A stretch of DNA of 64,000 bases from Elephas maximus indicus (lineage: Eukaryota; Chordata; Mammalia; Proboscidea; Elephantidae), in the NCBI RefSeq assembly GCF_024166365.1, contig NC_064830.1:91690968-91754967 (forward strand), in the 5' to 3' direction. The first letter of the stretch is position 1; each line of letters opens with the position of its first letter. Position numbers and translations under genes: made by a program. Positions 9,170 through 21,360 of this stretch are shown piece by piece. The notes under the pieces are model-generated. The model was given only the letters and a program-made list of their open reading frames with translations, made no database searches and had not been told where the DNA came from.

Positions 9170-12100
9170 CTACTTGACTGGCTCCACCACCAGCACCTTG
9201 CACTCGCGCTTGGCAATCTTGTCCAGAGAGAGCACAGCCTTGTCCGGGGGCAGGTAGAGGGGACGGCCGACAGGGGAGGCTACAGGGGGCGTGATGGCCC
9301 TGCGCTCCATCACACTGCCCGACCTGGGAGAGGGCAGAGGGTGTGGGCTCCAGTCAGACACCAGGCACCCCTCCCAGCTCCCTGTCTGGTGCCAACCTCT
9401 ACCAAGTCTCAATGCCACCCCACCTCCCAGTTCCATACCTCATGAGGTGGCTGCGGGAGGGCTGTTGGTGGGAGAAGGACTGAGAGCGGCCCAGGCTCGC
9501 CTGGTGCCTCTCCACTAAGTCCCGGACGGCAGGGCTGCTGGGGCTACTCTTTCGGGAGAGGGGCCGGGCCTCGGGTGGAGGGTGAGACACACTGGCAGTA
9601 AACTGCAACTTCAGTTTCATGTGCTGGCTTAGCTGGGGGTGGCAGACACAGATCAGCATGTCAGCTCAGCTTCTAGGGCCCAGACCCCCTTTCAGGATTA
9701 CCCTACCCACTCGACAGGCCTACATCAGATCTAAAGTGCACCTCCCTCTGCTCAGCTTTTCCGTGCAACCCATTATATCTCAACCACAGAATCTCATTGG
9801 TTGTCTGATTCCTTACACCCCAACATTCTGCATCATCTACCACACAGCCCCACCCTCCCCAGCCTACCTCAAAGAGCCCGGTCCTGAGAGCTTGGAAGGC
9901 CACACTGAAGGTGAGTGCACTGCCCTTCCGGGAAAAGCCAAGGTTGTTGAGGGGCGTGTGGCAGACAATGGAGTCCAGGGCTGCCTGCATAGCGCGGCGT
10001 TCCTCCTCACACAGCTGCTTTCCTGGGGTGAAGAAGGGATAGAACTGGGGGCCGCTAAACATATCTGTACAGTGTTCCTCAGTTCCTATTGTCTCATTTG
10101 ATCCTCCAAATCACCCTGGAGTAAACTGAGTAAATGGTAATCTTTTACCACATTTTATAGATAACAGCAGTTCTGTGTGCTGAGGTCTGTTACCACTTAT
10201 ATCAACTCAGTTAATCCATACAACCACCCCAGGAAGTATTATTTTCCCCATTTTAGAGATGAAGAATCCGAGGCCCAGAGAGGTTAAGTAATTTACCCAC
10301 AGTCACACAGGTAGTAAAAGGGAGAAATAGAAATCAAACATGCCAGGGAGCCCAGCTCCAGTGTCTGTTCCCATAAAGTCACTCAGCACCACTGCCTCTC
10401 AACTCCACATGTACTGTGGAGATTACTCAGGGAGAGCTGAAGTGGCAGGCCTCAGGTCACCCACTTGTGGGGCTGGCACCAGGTGATGAGCTGTTTTCAC
10501 TGTCCTACTTCCATGACTTCTTCCTTTCCTTCCCTGCCCTTGGGACAAGGTCCCAGCCTAACAGCTGACCCACCAGCCTGTGCGTGCTCTGGGGTCCACA
10601 CAAGCCTCACAGCCAAGAAGTCTTGGAGATTGTTGAGCAGTGTGTAGGTGACAGTGAAACGCTCATAGGTCTGAACAGGAGACTCGCAAGAAGCAGTCAT
10701 CACAAAGCATGGGCGGTCCAGGCGGATGCTGGGCAGACTAGAAGCAGTGAGAGGGAGAGGGAAGGGTAGGATGTGTGTCAAGTAACAAAGGTGAACAGGA
10801 CGGTATCTAGCAGGGGATACCAAATACTCACCGGTAGTGGGTGTAGATGCTCTGGGTGAAGGGCAGCTTTGGAGTGGACCACTGAACCACAGCAATCAAG
10901 GGAACTTCAAGGCCCTGTAGTAGGGACACAGAGAAACATCACATGTATTAGGGTCCCCCTCCCATCTTGAGTCCTCAACCCCCTCATCTTTCCCCCCCAC
11001 TGCTTTTTCTTATCCTTTTTCCTTGAACACACCAGCCCCTGTCCTCACCTCCTTGGCTCCTGGAGGGGGCTGCTCACCCCCTCTCAGCTGAAACAGGAAG
11101 TTGTGTTCCTCCAGGGCACTAAGTGGGCAGGGGAAGCAGCCAGAGGTACCAGGGAGCCGGCAGAAGGAGCCCATGGAGACCTCCCCAGACTGGTGACTAA
11201 TAGTTCAGAAGAGAGGGGGACAGAGCATGACCTCTCCATGCCAGAGCTCTCAGTCCCCTATTCCTGGTCCCACGACTTCACAGCCCAGCCTGTCCCCAGG
11301 ACCTCACCAGACATTGTCCACCAGCAGCACAGAGCCATCGGGCATGACAGGTAGATAACTAGCATTGAAGTTGGGGAGAATTCGGATATCCCAGATGGAG
11401 ATTTCCTCCTGGGAGGAGCTGTTCAGCACTGTGGGAGGTAACCAGCTCAGCTCAGAGTATCTGGACTCCTCAGTCCCCACTTTAGCCCCCAAAACGGGCC
11501 TGCCCAAAGTAACTGCCACCCAATCTAGGCCCTTGTTGCTCTGCAAGAATCAAGCCAGCCAATCTGCTCACCCTTGAGCACAGTCAGGTGTTTTCCAGCC
11601 ACAGTGAACTGACGGCATTTCAGAACCGGAGGGGGCAGCAGAGTCAGCAGGGTGCTCACTGCGGGAGAAGGTGAAAGGAAGAAACGATGGTCTGGGCACA
11701 CACCTCAACTCCAACCCACGGTTCTAATCTTCCTCTTCTCCACAGATCAGATACTTTCCTGTAGCATCCCTCCATTCTGTCCCCCAAATTCCAGACTCTA
11801 GCCTTTATGCCTCTGCATTCTTCTCCCCACCTTGGGCCTTGAAAGCGCTCTGCTCGCCCCGGAAGGTCTCCCCAGGAGATCGGGTCTGCAGCAAGCGCAG
11901 GTAGCCTTGATCTCTGACCTCTGGTGCTTCAACCTCCCGCTTCCACACGGTCACTACAATCTGGGCACAGGGGACACAGGACCACAGTCAAGAGGAGAGA
12001 GAGACAGCAGGGACTTAGAAAAGTGTCTCAATTAACAGCTCCGCCCCTTTGCCAATCTTACCTTAGCCTTAGGTGTCCCTGGGGGCAGTCTATCCAGTGA

Positions 12101-12806
12101 AACAGTGAGTGGGAAGATGACCTCATCTGTGGACACAATTGGTTCCTCCACAGGCAGCTGGGGTGGTGACAGGGGTTAACAGGTCAAGAAAAGTTCAAAG
12201 AGGCAGCCTACCTCAGTTCCCTTTAAGATCTGCAGTACATGATTCTTTTTGTCTTCCGTCTCCTCATTCATCATATGTCTCCTGCCTTGGGCTCCCAGCT
12301 CCAAGCCTAAGCCCCCAGTGTCCATTCTCCCCTCAAGTCTCTGGAGTCCAGCACCCCGCCCCCCACCCTGTGCCGTGTCGCCCCAAGTTCCTCACCGTGG
12401 TCGCTCCCCCTGAGGTAGCAGGGCCTGGGCCGTGGGTGAGAAGGGGACTGCAGCCTCGGAACAAACCCCCACCCCCAGGGTCCCCTCCTCCTGGGGGTTC
12501 GTGATCCTGGTCGCCAGTGCCACCGCCCCCGGAGGCCCCGCCTCCGGCACTGACCGAGGCCAGGGCAGCAAGGGTGGTTGCCAGCTCTGTCCAGGCACCC
12601 CGGGACCCCAAGCCTGGGCCGCCCCCGGCACCGGACCCCGCGCTGCCCCGGCAGCGCAGCACCAGCAGGAAGCGGACAGTCTCCCCCAGGTACAGATGGT
12701 TCCGCCGGGGCAGCGCTCGGTACCGGCCCGGGTCCCCCGCTAGCTCCGCGCGCGGCGGCAGCGGCACAGCCGGAAAGTACATCGAGTAGTCGCACTGGGA
12801 CTCCAT
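9170..12806 (-). CDS. TRAPPC14: TRAPPC14 (C7orf43/MAP11), TRAPPII subunit
   Basis: Eleven coding exons on the minus strand: 12396-12806, 12062-12157, 11831-11960, 11572-11658, 11308-11428, 11049-11196, 10832-10914, 10574-10737, 9868-10022, 9439-9632 and 9170-9323. They sum to 1743 bases, 580 residues, equal to the human length I recall. It starts MESQCDYSMYFPAVPL and ends KVLVVEPVK. Residues about 50-130 are a Gly/Ser/Pro-rich low-complexity insert; the rest is a beta-rich region without a catalytic motif. In the literature the protein is a metazoan-specific TRAPPII subunit that helps tether preciliary vesicles to the mother centriole with RABIN8, and it also binds microtubules; human loss causes microcephaly. 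All junctions are GT-AG with intact phases. The frame stays open upstream of this ATG; I chose the ATG by family match. Confidence 0.97.
10150..10345 (-). repeat. MIR SINE in TRAPPC14 intron 8
   Basis: Reverse-complement MIR core: 'ccccattttagagatgaaga', 'gcccagagaggttaagtaat', 'cacagtcacacaggtagta'. Well preserved for its age. Confidence 0.85.
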
Positions 12807-13158
12807 GGGACGGCGGGGCCGGGAGCCGGGCGGGGGGCGAGGTGGGCAGGAACCGGAGACCAGCCCCGGCGGGCCCGCGGAGGACGAGGGGGAGCCCGCT
12901 GGGGCTGATCCGAGGAGTCCGACACCCGAAGGGTGCTGCGCCCGGCCGGGGCGGCCCAAGAGACCAGCCCAGTGGGGAACCGGGGCAACGAACCCGGAAC
13001 CGAGAGCCGGCGGGGCCGTAACCCCGGTGCGGGACAAACGACTGGCGAGAGACCGGAAGCGGAAAGGAAGGGGTGTGGCCTCTGAGGCCCCGGAATCTCT
13101 GGGTGACTGGACTATGGAGGAGCTGGGCGGGGTTCGGCTGCGACCGGGGAGGTTCGAG
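12400..13158 (-). promoter_or_regulatory. CpG-rich TRAPPC14 first exon and promoter
   Basis: Dense CpG across coding exon 1 and about 350 bases upstream of the start codon, with no TATA box evident. The island ends abruptly where the GAPDH retrocopy begins (about 13168), so the promoter lies between 12806 and that junction. The transcription start is not determinable here. Confidence 0.6.
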
Positions 13159-13167
13159 AATTTAGGA

Positions 13168-14445
<1,278 letters not shown>

Positions 14446-14571
14446 AATTTAGGAGAGATGACAGAAAGGTGGTTCCATATTGAAAAGAAACCCCTCAGCC
14501 CCACTTCTCCCAGGAGGATTCCCCAGCCCTCCCTTTCCATTCTACATAAATCAAGTAGAAGTTTCAAATTA

Positions 14572-14577
14572 TTTATT
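14572..14577 (-). terminator. GAL3ST4 polyadenylation signal
   Basis: AATAAA on the minus strand, about 450 bases past the GAL3ST4 stop codon. It implies a 3' UTR from 15025 to about 14555. Confidence 0.65.
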
Positions 14578-15025
14578 CATTCGACAAACATTTCATAGTG
14601 AAATGACCATAGCCCAATAACAAATATTTCAGAGAGAAACGGATGTTATTCCAATCCACCATGCCCCACACTTTCTCTGGCTCATTCCATCTGTCGCCAC
14701 TCTAGGGGGCTTTTAAAAGTGCTACACAGACCTGCCATGGGGCTGGAAAGGGGAAGGGGTAAAATGGTTGGGGAAGAGGAGGAGCTGCTGGGAACTGAAG
14801 GACCGGGATGACCAAAGCAAAAGCCAGAAGGTAGGGGCCTGCATCAGGACAGAGTTCCTTTTGTCCTCTAGGGGGCAGACATCCCTTCTGAGGGAAGCAG
14901 AAATGGCATCTGACTGCCCGGAATTTATCAAGTGCACCCTACTCCTAGCTTAGCTGCTCTTCTCTTAGTTTAGTTGTTTTTCTTCTAGTTTAGCTGCTCT
15001 TTAGTCTGCTTCTGCAGTCAGGTGC

Positions 15026-18000
15026 CTATGGGGAGAGTAGCCTGGAAGCCTTGAGTGGCAGCGAGACTGGTGGGGGGAACTGTTTGGCATCCAGCTTGTC
15101 CTTGTATTGTAGCTCAGGGGTAACCAGGCGTTCACACTCCTCCTGGTCTTGGGGACTCAGACCACTCCGAAGTATATAGCCCAAAACCTTAGCTGACCCA
15201 AACTGGAAGGGGCGAAACCTCTTGTCAGTGATGTACTTGGGGTCAAGAGCCTCACCTCCCACCAGACAAAGTTTAGCCAGGGCCTCTCGCCGAGCCCGGA
15301 GCTCAGCCACAGCACTCTCCAGCCGGCGCTGGCCATATTGTTCTATCCGTGTCCACAGACTTCGGTTGAAATGAACATAGAGAGCCCAGTCCAGATTGTT
15401 CCAGGCGCGGGCTCGTGCAGCCAGCTGCTGCTGCTCATCAGTCAATCTACCTTCCCTGGTAGCACTGAGGCCCTGCTCACCTCCAGCCTGGGCATTGTGC
15501 ATAAAGCCCACCACATCGTCTAGGCCCCAGCACAGGGCATCTGCCAGAAGGACTAACGACTCATCAAAGTATTCAGCCACCATAACCAGGTCAAAGACAG
15601 AGTCCAGCCAGGCCAGACCCCACTGGATGAAGGACGAAGATCCCAAAACTAAAGAGGTAGGGCTGGACGTCTGGTGGCGACCACTGGCAACAGTGGGAGC
15701 AGGATGGAAGAGTCCATTGGGATCCAGGGTTTGGGCTTGAGGGTCAGCACCAGAAGGCAGGACATGTGGAGGGTTGGGGTCTTTGAGGGGATAAGGATTC
15801 CCTCTCTTGCTCCTCATATCTGGGGGGAAGGGGAGGCCAAAGTCAAACCACAGCAAGTTGCGGGCATAGTGGTCCCCACGAGCCCCAGGCCGGTAGAAGG
15901 CTCGAGGATTGGCCAAAAAGGCAGCCAAAGAGGGGGCCTTGCGGAAGGCCGATGAGGTGGATTTATAGTAGGAGAAGGCAGAGTGGGCCAGAGCTGCTGG
16001 GTCTCGGACAATGGAAAAGAAGAAGCTGTCAGAAGGCATGACTTGAAGTACCTGCAGAGGAGAGAAAGCAGACAAAGGGAGAAAGAACTGGGTCAGGAGG
16101 AAACTAAGCACAAGCCAAGTTCCCCCTGATCCCCCAGCCTTCTCAAACCTCCTTCTGACAGTTCTGCTGGGACCCCCCCCACCCCCCCACCCCCCCACCC
16201 CCCGAAGCTGTCTCTTACTAGCTGCATGATCTTGGACAAGTTACTTAACATCTCTGAGGCACCATTTGCTTATCTCCAAAATGAGGATAAACATACTTTC
16301 CTTCCCAGGTGGTTGTGAAGGTTACACGAGATAAAGGATGTGAAGGAGCTTGGAGTATAATTTTCTCTAAGAGAACATTAATTTCCTTGGGCCTTATGTC
16401 TGCCTTGGACAGTAAAAGCTCTAGGAACCGAACTCTGTATTCACTTCTCCAACAAATACCTATTAAGTGCCTGCTTTGAAACTCTCGATTATGTCTCCAA
16501 TAAAGGAACTGGCCTCAGGCCTCTTCATGGGATCACCGGCAGCAACAGGAGAGGACAAGGGGGTAACAATAATGCTGTCTCGGGTACAGGCCTCAGGTGG
16601 GCGGGCCAGGCGCAGCATGGCTGAAGGACAGGGCACTACTGAGGATGCTGGGGCATCTTGGAGAGCAAAAGACACCACTTCTCATGGTCTGAGTCTACCC
16701 AAAGGCACCTCAGAAGAAAGAGCTAGCGATCTACTTCCAAAAAAATCAGCCATTGAAAACCCTATGGAGCAGCACATTTCTACTCTGACACATATGGGGT
16801 TGCCATGAGTTGGAGTCCACTCCACAGCAACTGGACAACTGGAACAGCTGAAGAGATAAGGGAACCATGAGATAAACCCTTGAATCATCATTGGAGGCAA
16901 ACACTCCATGAGAGCAGCCTGACTTCCATTGGACAGTGGTGTGAACTAGAAAACCTACCTCTCCAGAAAGCCATACCTCTTTACTGAATGCTCTCCAACT
17001 CCAAATGTAGACACACCTACACACACACACACCTGCCTGGTACTTTGATGATGTAATGGAAAGAGCTTTGACTTTGGAGTAGATGGACCTGGGTTCAAAT
17101 TCTAGCTCTGCCACTTTCTGTTAAATGAGGCAAGTCACTTAACTTCTCTGAGACTCAACCTCCTTATCTGTATAATAAAAACTTATAATGCCTTCCTCGT
17201 TAAGTGATGGTAAGGTTAGTACCCAGCACTTAGTAAGTAATCCGTAAAGGTTAGCTCCTTCCCTGTGTCTTTCATTTGCAAGTTGATTTTCTTCTCTATG
17301 AGAGCTCTCAGTTTCCTGTGTATGTATGTATGTGGATGCATGCATTCATTTCCCCCATTAGAAATGAGGTTCCTGGGGGTCAGAGGAGCTCTGGTGGTGC
17401 AGTGGTTAAGGAGCTGGGCTGCTAACTGAAAGGTCAGTGGTTCGAATCCACCAGCTGCTCCACAGGAGAACGATGTGGCAGTCTGCTTCCGTAAAGATTT
17501 ACAGCCTTGGAAACCCTATGTGACAGCTCTATTCTGTCCTGTAGGTTCGCTGTGAGTTGGAATCAACTTGATGGCAATGGATTTGGTTTGTCTTTTTTTT
17601 TTTTTTGGCGGGGTGGGGGGTGTAGGGCAGGGTGGTCAGAACCGGGCTTCTGCCCAACTATTTTGCCAGGCCCACCCTAGGGCTTGGCATATAGCTTAGT
17701 CTTCAAATTATAGCAGACATGGTGAGGGGAGTGGGAGGAAGACAGGCTAGAAGGCAGTGGCTGAGCAGGGGTCCTAGAGACGACAGTGGAAGGGACCAGA
17801 AAAGGCAAGGGACACTTGGAGAATTTGGGAGACCAGGGTTGGCAGGGGGAATACATTGGTCATGGAAAGGGCTGGAGTGAGCTCCGGGACTTTGGCTCCC
17901 AGAAACTACTGGGGAAGGGATGCTTGAGTAGAGAGAGCAGGAAATCCCACCTATGTAGCTCCCATGCCCAGCTCTGTGGTGAGGTGATGCCTGGGCAGCC

Positions 18001-18710
18001 CCTTGGCCTCTGGCCCCCTCCCCCAGTGGTCTTGACCGCAGGCCTGTGCCCATCTCTTTCCAGTCCCACCTGTCCCCCCGACACCCCTCACCTCTTTGAG
18101 GTTGAACCTCATGTGGTGGCAGAGGACATGGAAGGGGGGCTGGGCGCCTCCATCCTGGGGCTGGTAATTTTTGACCCGGGAGGCTTGGAAAAGCCTTGGG
18201 TAGCCGAACTGGTAGCGGGTGGGGAGGGCAAAGCGCAGCCCGTGCCGGTCCCCGTAGCGATGAAGCAGGTTCAGCACAGAGCTGCTCCCGGATTTATGTG
18301 TCTTCAAGAACACGAGCCGCTGCCGGGGTGTGCAAGATGGAACATTTGGACCCCGGGATGGGGCCCAGGGTTGTTGAAGTTGGAGCCCAACTCCAGGTAG
18401 CCTGTGGAGAGATGGGAGGAGAAGTGTCCTGTCTCTCACCAGCAGGTGGGTAGGCTCCTTGTGAAGAAAGGACAGCGGGCCTGACACCTCCTCTGTCTTG
18501 CCCTTCTGAGTCCCTGAGAGCCCCTAGAGACCCAGCCCCAGGTGGGACGAGGGCCATCCATCGCAAGTGAGACAAGTTGGTAACTCACCTCCTCTGGAAG
18601 GGCCCCCCCCAGAGCTGTAGGCCGAATCCGATGGTCATGAAGACTCCCAGAGCCACGCCCAGGCTCCGAGGCCCCCAGAGCCAGGGCCGCATTGTCCTGG
18701 TGGGAGACAT
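15026..18710 (-). CDS. GAL3ST4: GAL3ST4, galactose-3-O-sulfotransferase 4
   Basis: Three coding exons on the minus strand, 18589-18710, 18092-18401 and 15026-16051, give 485 residues (human 486 as I recall). The enzyme moves sulfate from PAPS to the 3-OH of galactose, mainly on O-glycan core structures, in the Golgi. The N-terminus (MSPTRTMRPWLWG) leads into one hydrophobic signal-anchor at about residues 16-33, fitting a type II Golgi protein. The PAPS 5'-phosphosulfate motif LKTHKSGSSS is at about 73-82, and a 3'-phosphate motif FFFSIVRDPAA opens the last exon. The catalytic domain runs to the end (...LLSP). The coding start lies 13 bases inside an exon whose acceptor is at 18724-18726, so at least one noncoding exon lies further up. 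ATG codons occur at residues 1 and 7; I chose the first. Confidence 0.96.
16173..16203. repeat. C-rich tract in GAL3ST4 intron (G-runs in the RNA)
   Basis: Four runs of six to eight C separated by single A residues, about 120 bases 5' (in the transcript) of the last exon's acceptor. In the pre-mRNA this reads as G-runs spaced by one base. Confidence 0.9.
16205..16370 (+). repeat. MIR SINE
   Basis: MIR core: 'ctagctgcatgatcttggac', 'aagttacttaacatctctga', 'aaaatgaggataaac'. Confidence 0.8.
16685..16832 (+). mobile_element. Degraded AfroSINE fragment
   Basis: 3' part only: 'aaccctatggagcagcacat', 'ggttgccatgagttggagtc'. In GAL3ST4 intron. Confidence 0.6.
17045..17270 (+). repeat. MIR SINE
   Basis: Long MIR copy: 'gacctgggttcaaattctag', 'aagtcacttaacttctctga' and 'agcacttagtaagtaatc' near its end. 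Confidence 0.85.
17384..17600 (+). mobile_element. AfroSINE, full length
   Basis: Head 'gagctctggtggtgcagtgg', B-box 'ggttcgaatcc', body, RTE-like tail and T-rich end. In GAL3ST4 intron, opposite to the gene. Confidence 0.9.
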
Positions 18711-18726
18711 GTGGCTTGTGATGCTA

Positions 18727-20753
18727 GAAAGGAGCAGAGCAAGGGCGAGGAACCAAGGCAGAGACAGCCCGGGAGAGCCACGTAGCCGCTGAAGGCGCCG
18801 TTTGGAGATGGGGGGTCATTCCCCAGGCCTGCTCACAGCCCTGGTAGAGTCTGCCCCCTGAGTTAGCAGATTTTTGCCTCTGTCAGCGTCTAGAAGGGAA
18901 ATGAGGGGGAAGGAGAGGAGTCCAAGGAGAGGGATAGAACCCTGTCTTTCCTGATGCAGCTGACACTGAATTCAAGGAGGGGGGAGCAGGAGAGCTCTCT
19001 CTAGATGGCCCCACAACCTACCCTCTCTGCTGTCAGCCTCTGTTTTGTCTCAAATTCTCTCAACCTCCCACCTACAGATCCTCCCTGAGCCCCAGAGATT
19101 TAGACGGGAAGGGGTGGAAGACAGAGCCCTGATCATGAATGGAGCCGCCCAGTGAAAAGTTCAGAGCACAGCAGATCACCAGGTGAGTAAGGCAGGTAGC
19201 AGTTGCGCGTTGCCAGCCCTGTGGCTTCCTCCCGAGCCCCTCGATCTGTGACAAATGGGGATGAAGAGCCCCATTTAGAGCCTGGGAGGTGAAACCACAC
19301 AGAGAGAATGAGGATCAGACAGGACCCGGGTAGGAGGGAGGGAGGTTAGGCAACAGGGGGGACTTTCTAATGAGAAGGAATGCAAACTCAGGCATCCCTC
19401 CAGGCTTGAAGAGCTCCCAGTGTGTGAGATAGGCTGGGGGAGGCGCTGGATTACTTAGGAAGCTCAGATCCCTGGATGCTCCGCCCTATCCCACTACCCA
19501 GCCCCATCAGTGCAACCAGAAGAGACTGAGCGGGTGGAGCTGAAGAGAAAGAAAGAGAGGGACCGACTCTGAGATACCGACAAAGATGAAAACAAGTTTC
19601 CGAGTTCCTTCCCAGGCCCAAGTTTCCTAATTGGCGGGGAGTCTAGCCCTATCCCTTCAGATTACAACCTACAATTACAGGCCTGGCCCCTCCAAGACCG
19701 ACAGCCTCCTTCCTGGGTGAGCCAGAAGTGACCCCAGAGAGAACCCACACTTGCTACCCGGCGGGCGACCCGCCCCCTCTGACATCACCTCCCAATTCCT
19801 TCCCCCAACCGCAGCCCTCAGGATCCATCCCCATGCCAGGTGCCCAGATTTCCCCGTTTCCTTTCATTGGGCTCTATCTCCTCCCACTCCCCCACCCCAG
19901 TCCTCTGTCCCCTACAGCTTTGGTGACTGCTTGCCTGTCGCAAGCCCCTCGTTGGCTCCCCGTGAACTCTCTCCTCCCATAAATTCTAGGATCTCTCTGC
20001 CAGCCTTGGCTTCATTTGCCCACTCACCAGGCCACATGGGGTGCAGCAGGGAAATTGGGGTTGGGCCTCCTGCCCACCCCAGGCACTGCCCGGCTCCTCC
20101 TTGCTTTGCTCAACTTTCTCCACAAACTTTCTCCGTGGCCCAGGCTCCTCCCCCTCCCTCCCTTTGTCCCGCCAGTCCCTGCAGCTGCTTCTGCTTTGAT
20201 CATCTCTCCCTCCCTCCTGCATCTTTCCCTCTCCTTCAGGGCACCCATTTGCCCTTGGAAGACACCACTTCCACCCTCCTTTTGCACTTAGGAATCGAGT
20301 ATACCTTTTTATCTCAGTTTCATACAGAACAAAAGACTCCTTCAAGTAACAGAAAGAAAGAGAAAGTGACTGACATAAGATGAAAGCAGACATTGTCAAG
20401 AATGTGACAGGTAGCCAGAGACAGACAAAAGAGAGCAAAGGCCCCGCCACGGAAGAACAGAGACAGCGGTGTGGTAATATTCATAAAACCTCCTGTTTAA
20501 AGAGAATTTAGCAAATGACAAGGTACTTCCTCATACAGGTCCTATTTGGTCCTCACAATTGCCCCCATTTTACAGATGAGGACACTGAGGTCTCAAGGGT
20601 GGCAACTTGCCCAAACTCAATCCCAAAGGGCAGGTTCCAAGAGAGGTGAGAAGCAGAAATACACGGAGACACAGCGTCACAAAGTCAGGGTTCAGGGAGG
20701 GCTGCCGGGCTGAAGGCACAGAGAGCCACACACGGGGTCCAATAAATTAACTA
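18727..20753. other. GAL3ST4 5' region and GAL3ST4-GPC2 intergenic stretch
   Basis: Should contain the noncoding first exon(s) and promoter of GAL3ST4, but I could not place them. The long open frames near 19750-20450 on both strands lie in C/T-rich DNA, match no family and are most likely chance. A MIR lies at 20500-20640. Confidence 0.5.
20500..20640 (-). repeat. MIR SINE
   Basis: Reverse-complement MIR core 'gcccccattttacagatgag', followed by 'acactgaggtctcaagggt'. Confidence 0.75.
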
Positions 20754-20759
20754 TTTATT
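20754..20759 (-). terminator. GPC2 polyadenylation signal
   Basis: AATAAA on the minus strand, about 600 bases past the GPC2 stop. The 3' UTR would span about 20735-21360. Confidence 0.65.
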
Positions 20760-21360
20760 TGCAGAATAAACACTGAGACGTGAGATGGGGACTCTTGGGA
20801 AGGAGGTAGATGGCAGAGGTCATGGAATGAGCTTTTTTTTTTTTGTATTTTAGTTTAAGAAATTGATACTGGAAAAGTCAACAGAAGCCAGATCTATAGA
20901 TCCTGACATCTTACTCACACACCCCCAGTCTCCTTCCCTGGACCCCATCAGCACCCAGCTCTTATCCATTTGAGACCAGCTACCCCATCCCATTTGAGTT
21001 CCACCCCTTCCCACTTCCACTTCAGTCCTTCAAACCCCACCCCCAACCGCAACTCTAAAAATCCTCCCTTTCTCCCTTGTTGGGGCTGACTACCATCCCC
21101 AGGCTGAGGGGCATGGAGACCACACCTCCTCTCCTAAATAAATACCCCGTTACCTGTTACCAATCGAAAAAAAAGAAATAAATATTGTGAACACCACTTC
21201 CCCATCCACCAATGGGAATTTCCTGGATTTGGGGCCCCAGCCATTCACCAGCAGTCTCCACCCTCTCTGCAGCCCCCTTCGACTCCTCCCCAGACACAGA
21301 TGAAAGGGGAGGAGGGAAAAGGGCCATGAACCCTTCTGATGCTAGGGCACCCCTCCCCTG

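Noticed and set aside
9619-10101. 160-codon plus-strand frame over TRAPPC14 exon 9
   Set aside because: Antisense shadow; the minus-strand exon is conserved and correctly spliced.
19728-20450. Open frames of up to 210 codons on both strands between GAL3ST4 and GPC2
   Set aside because: Low-complexity C/T-rich DNA, Pro/Ser/Leu-rich translations on one strand and mirrored frames on the other, no motif and no splice signals that fit.
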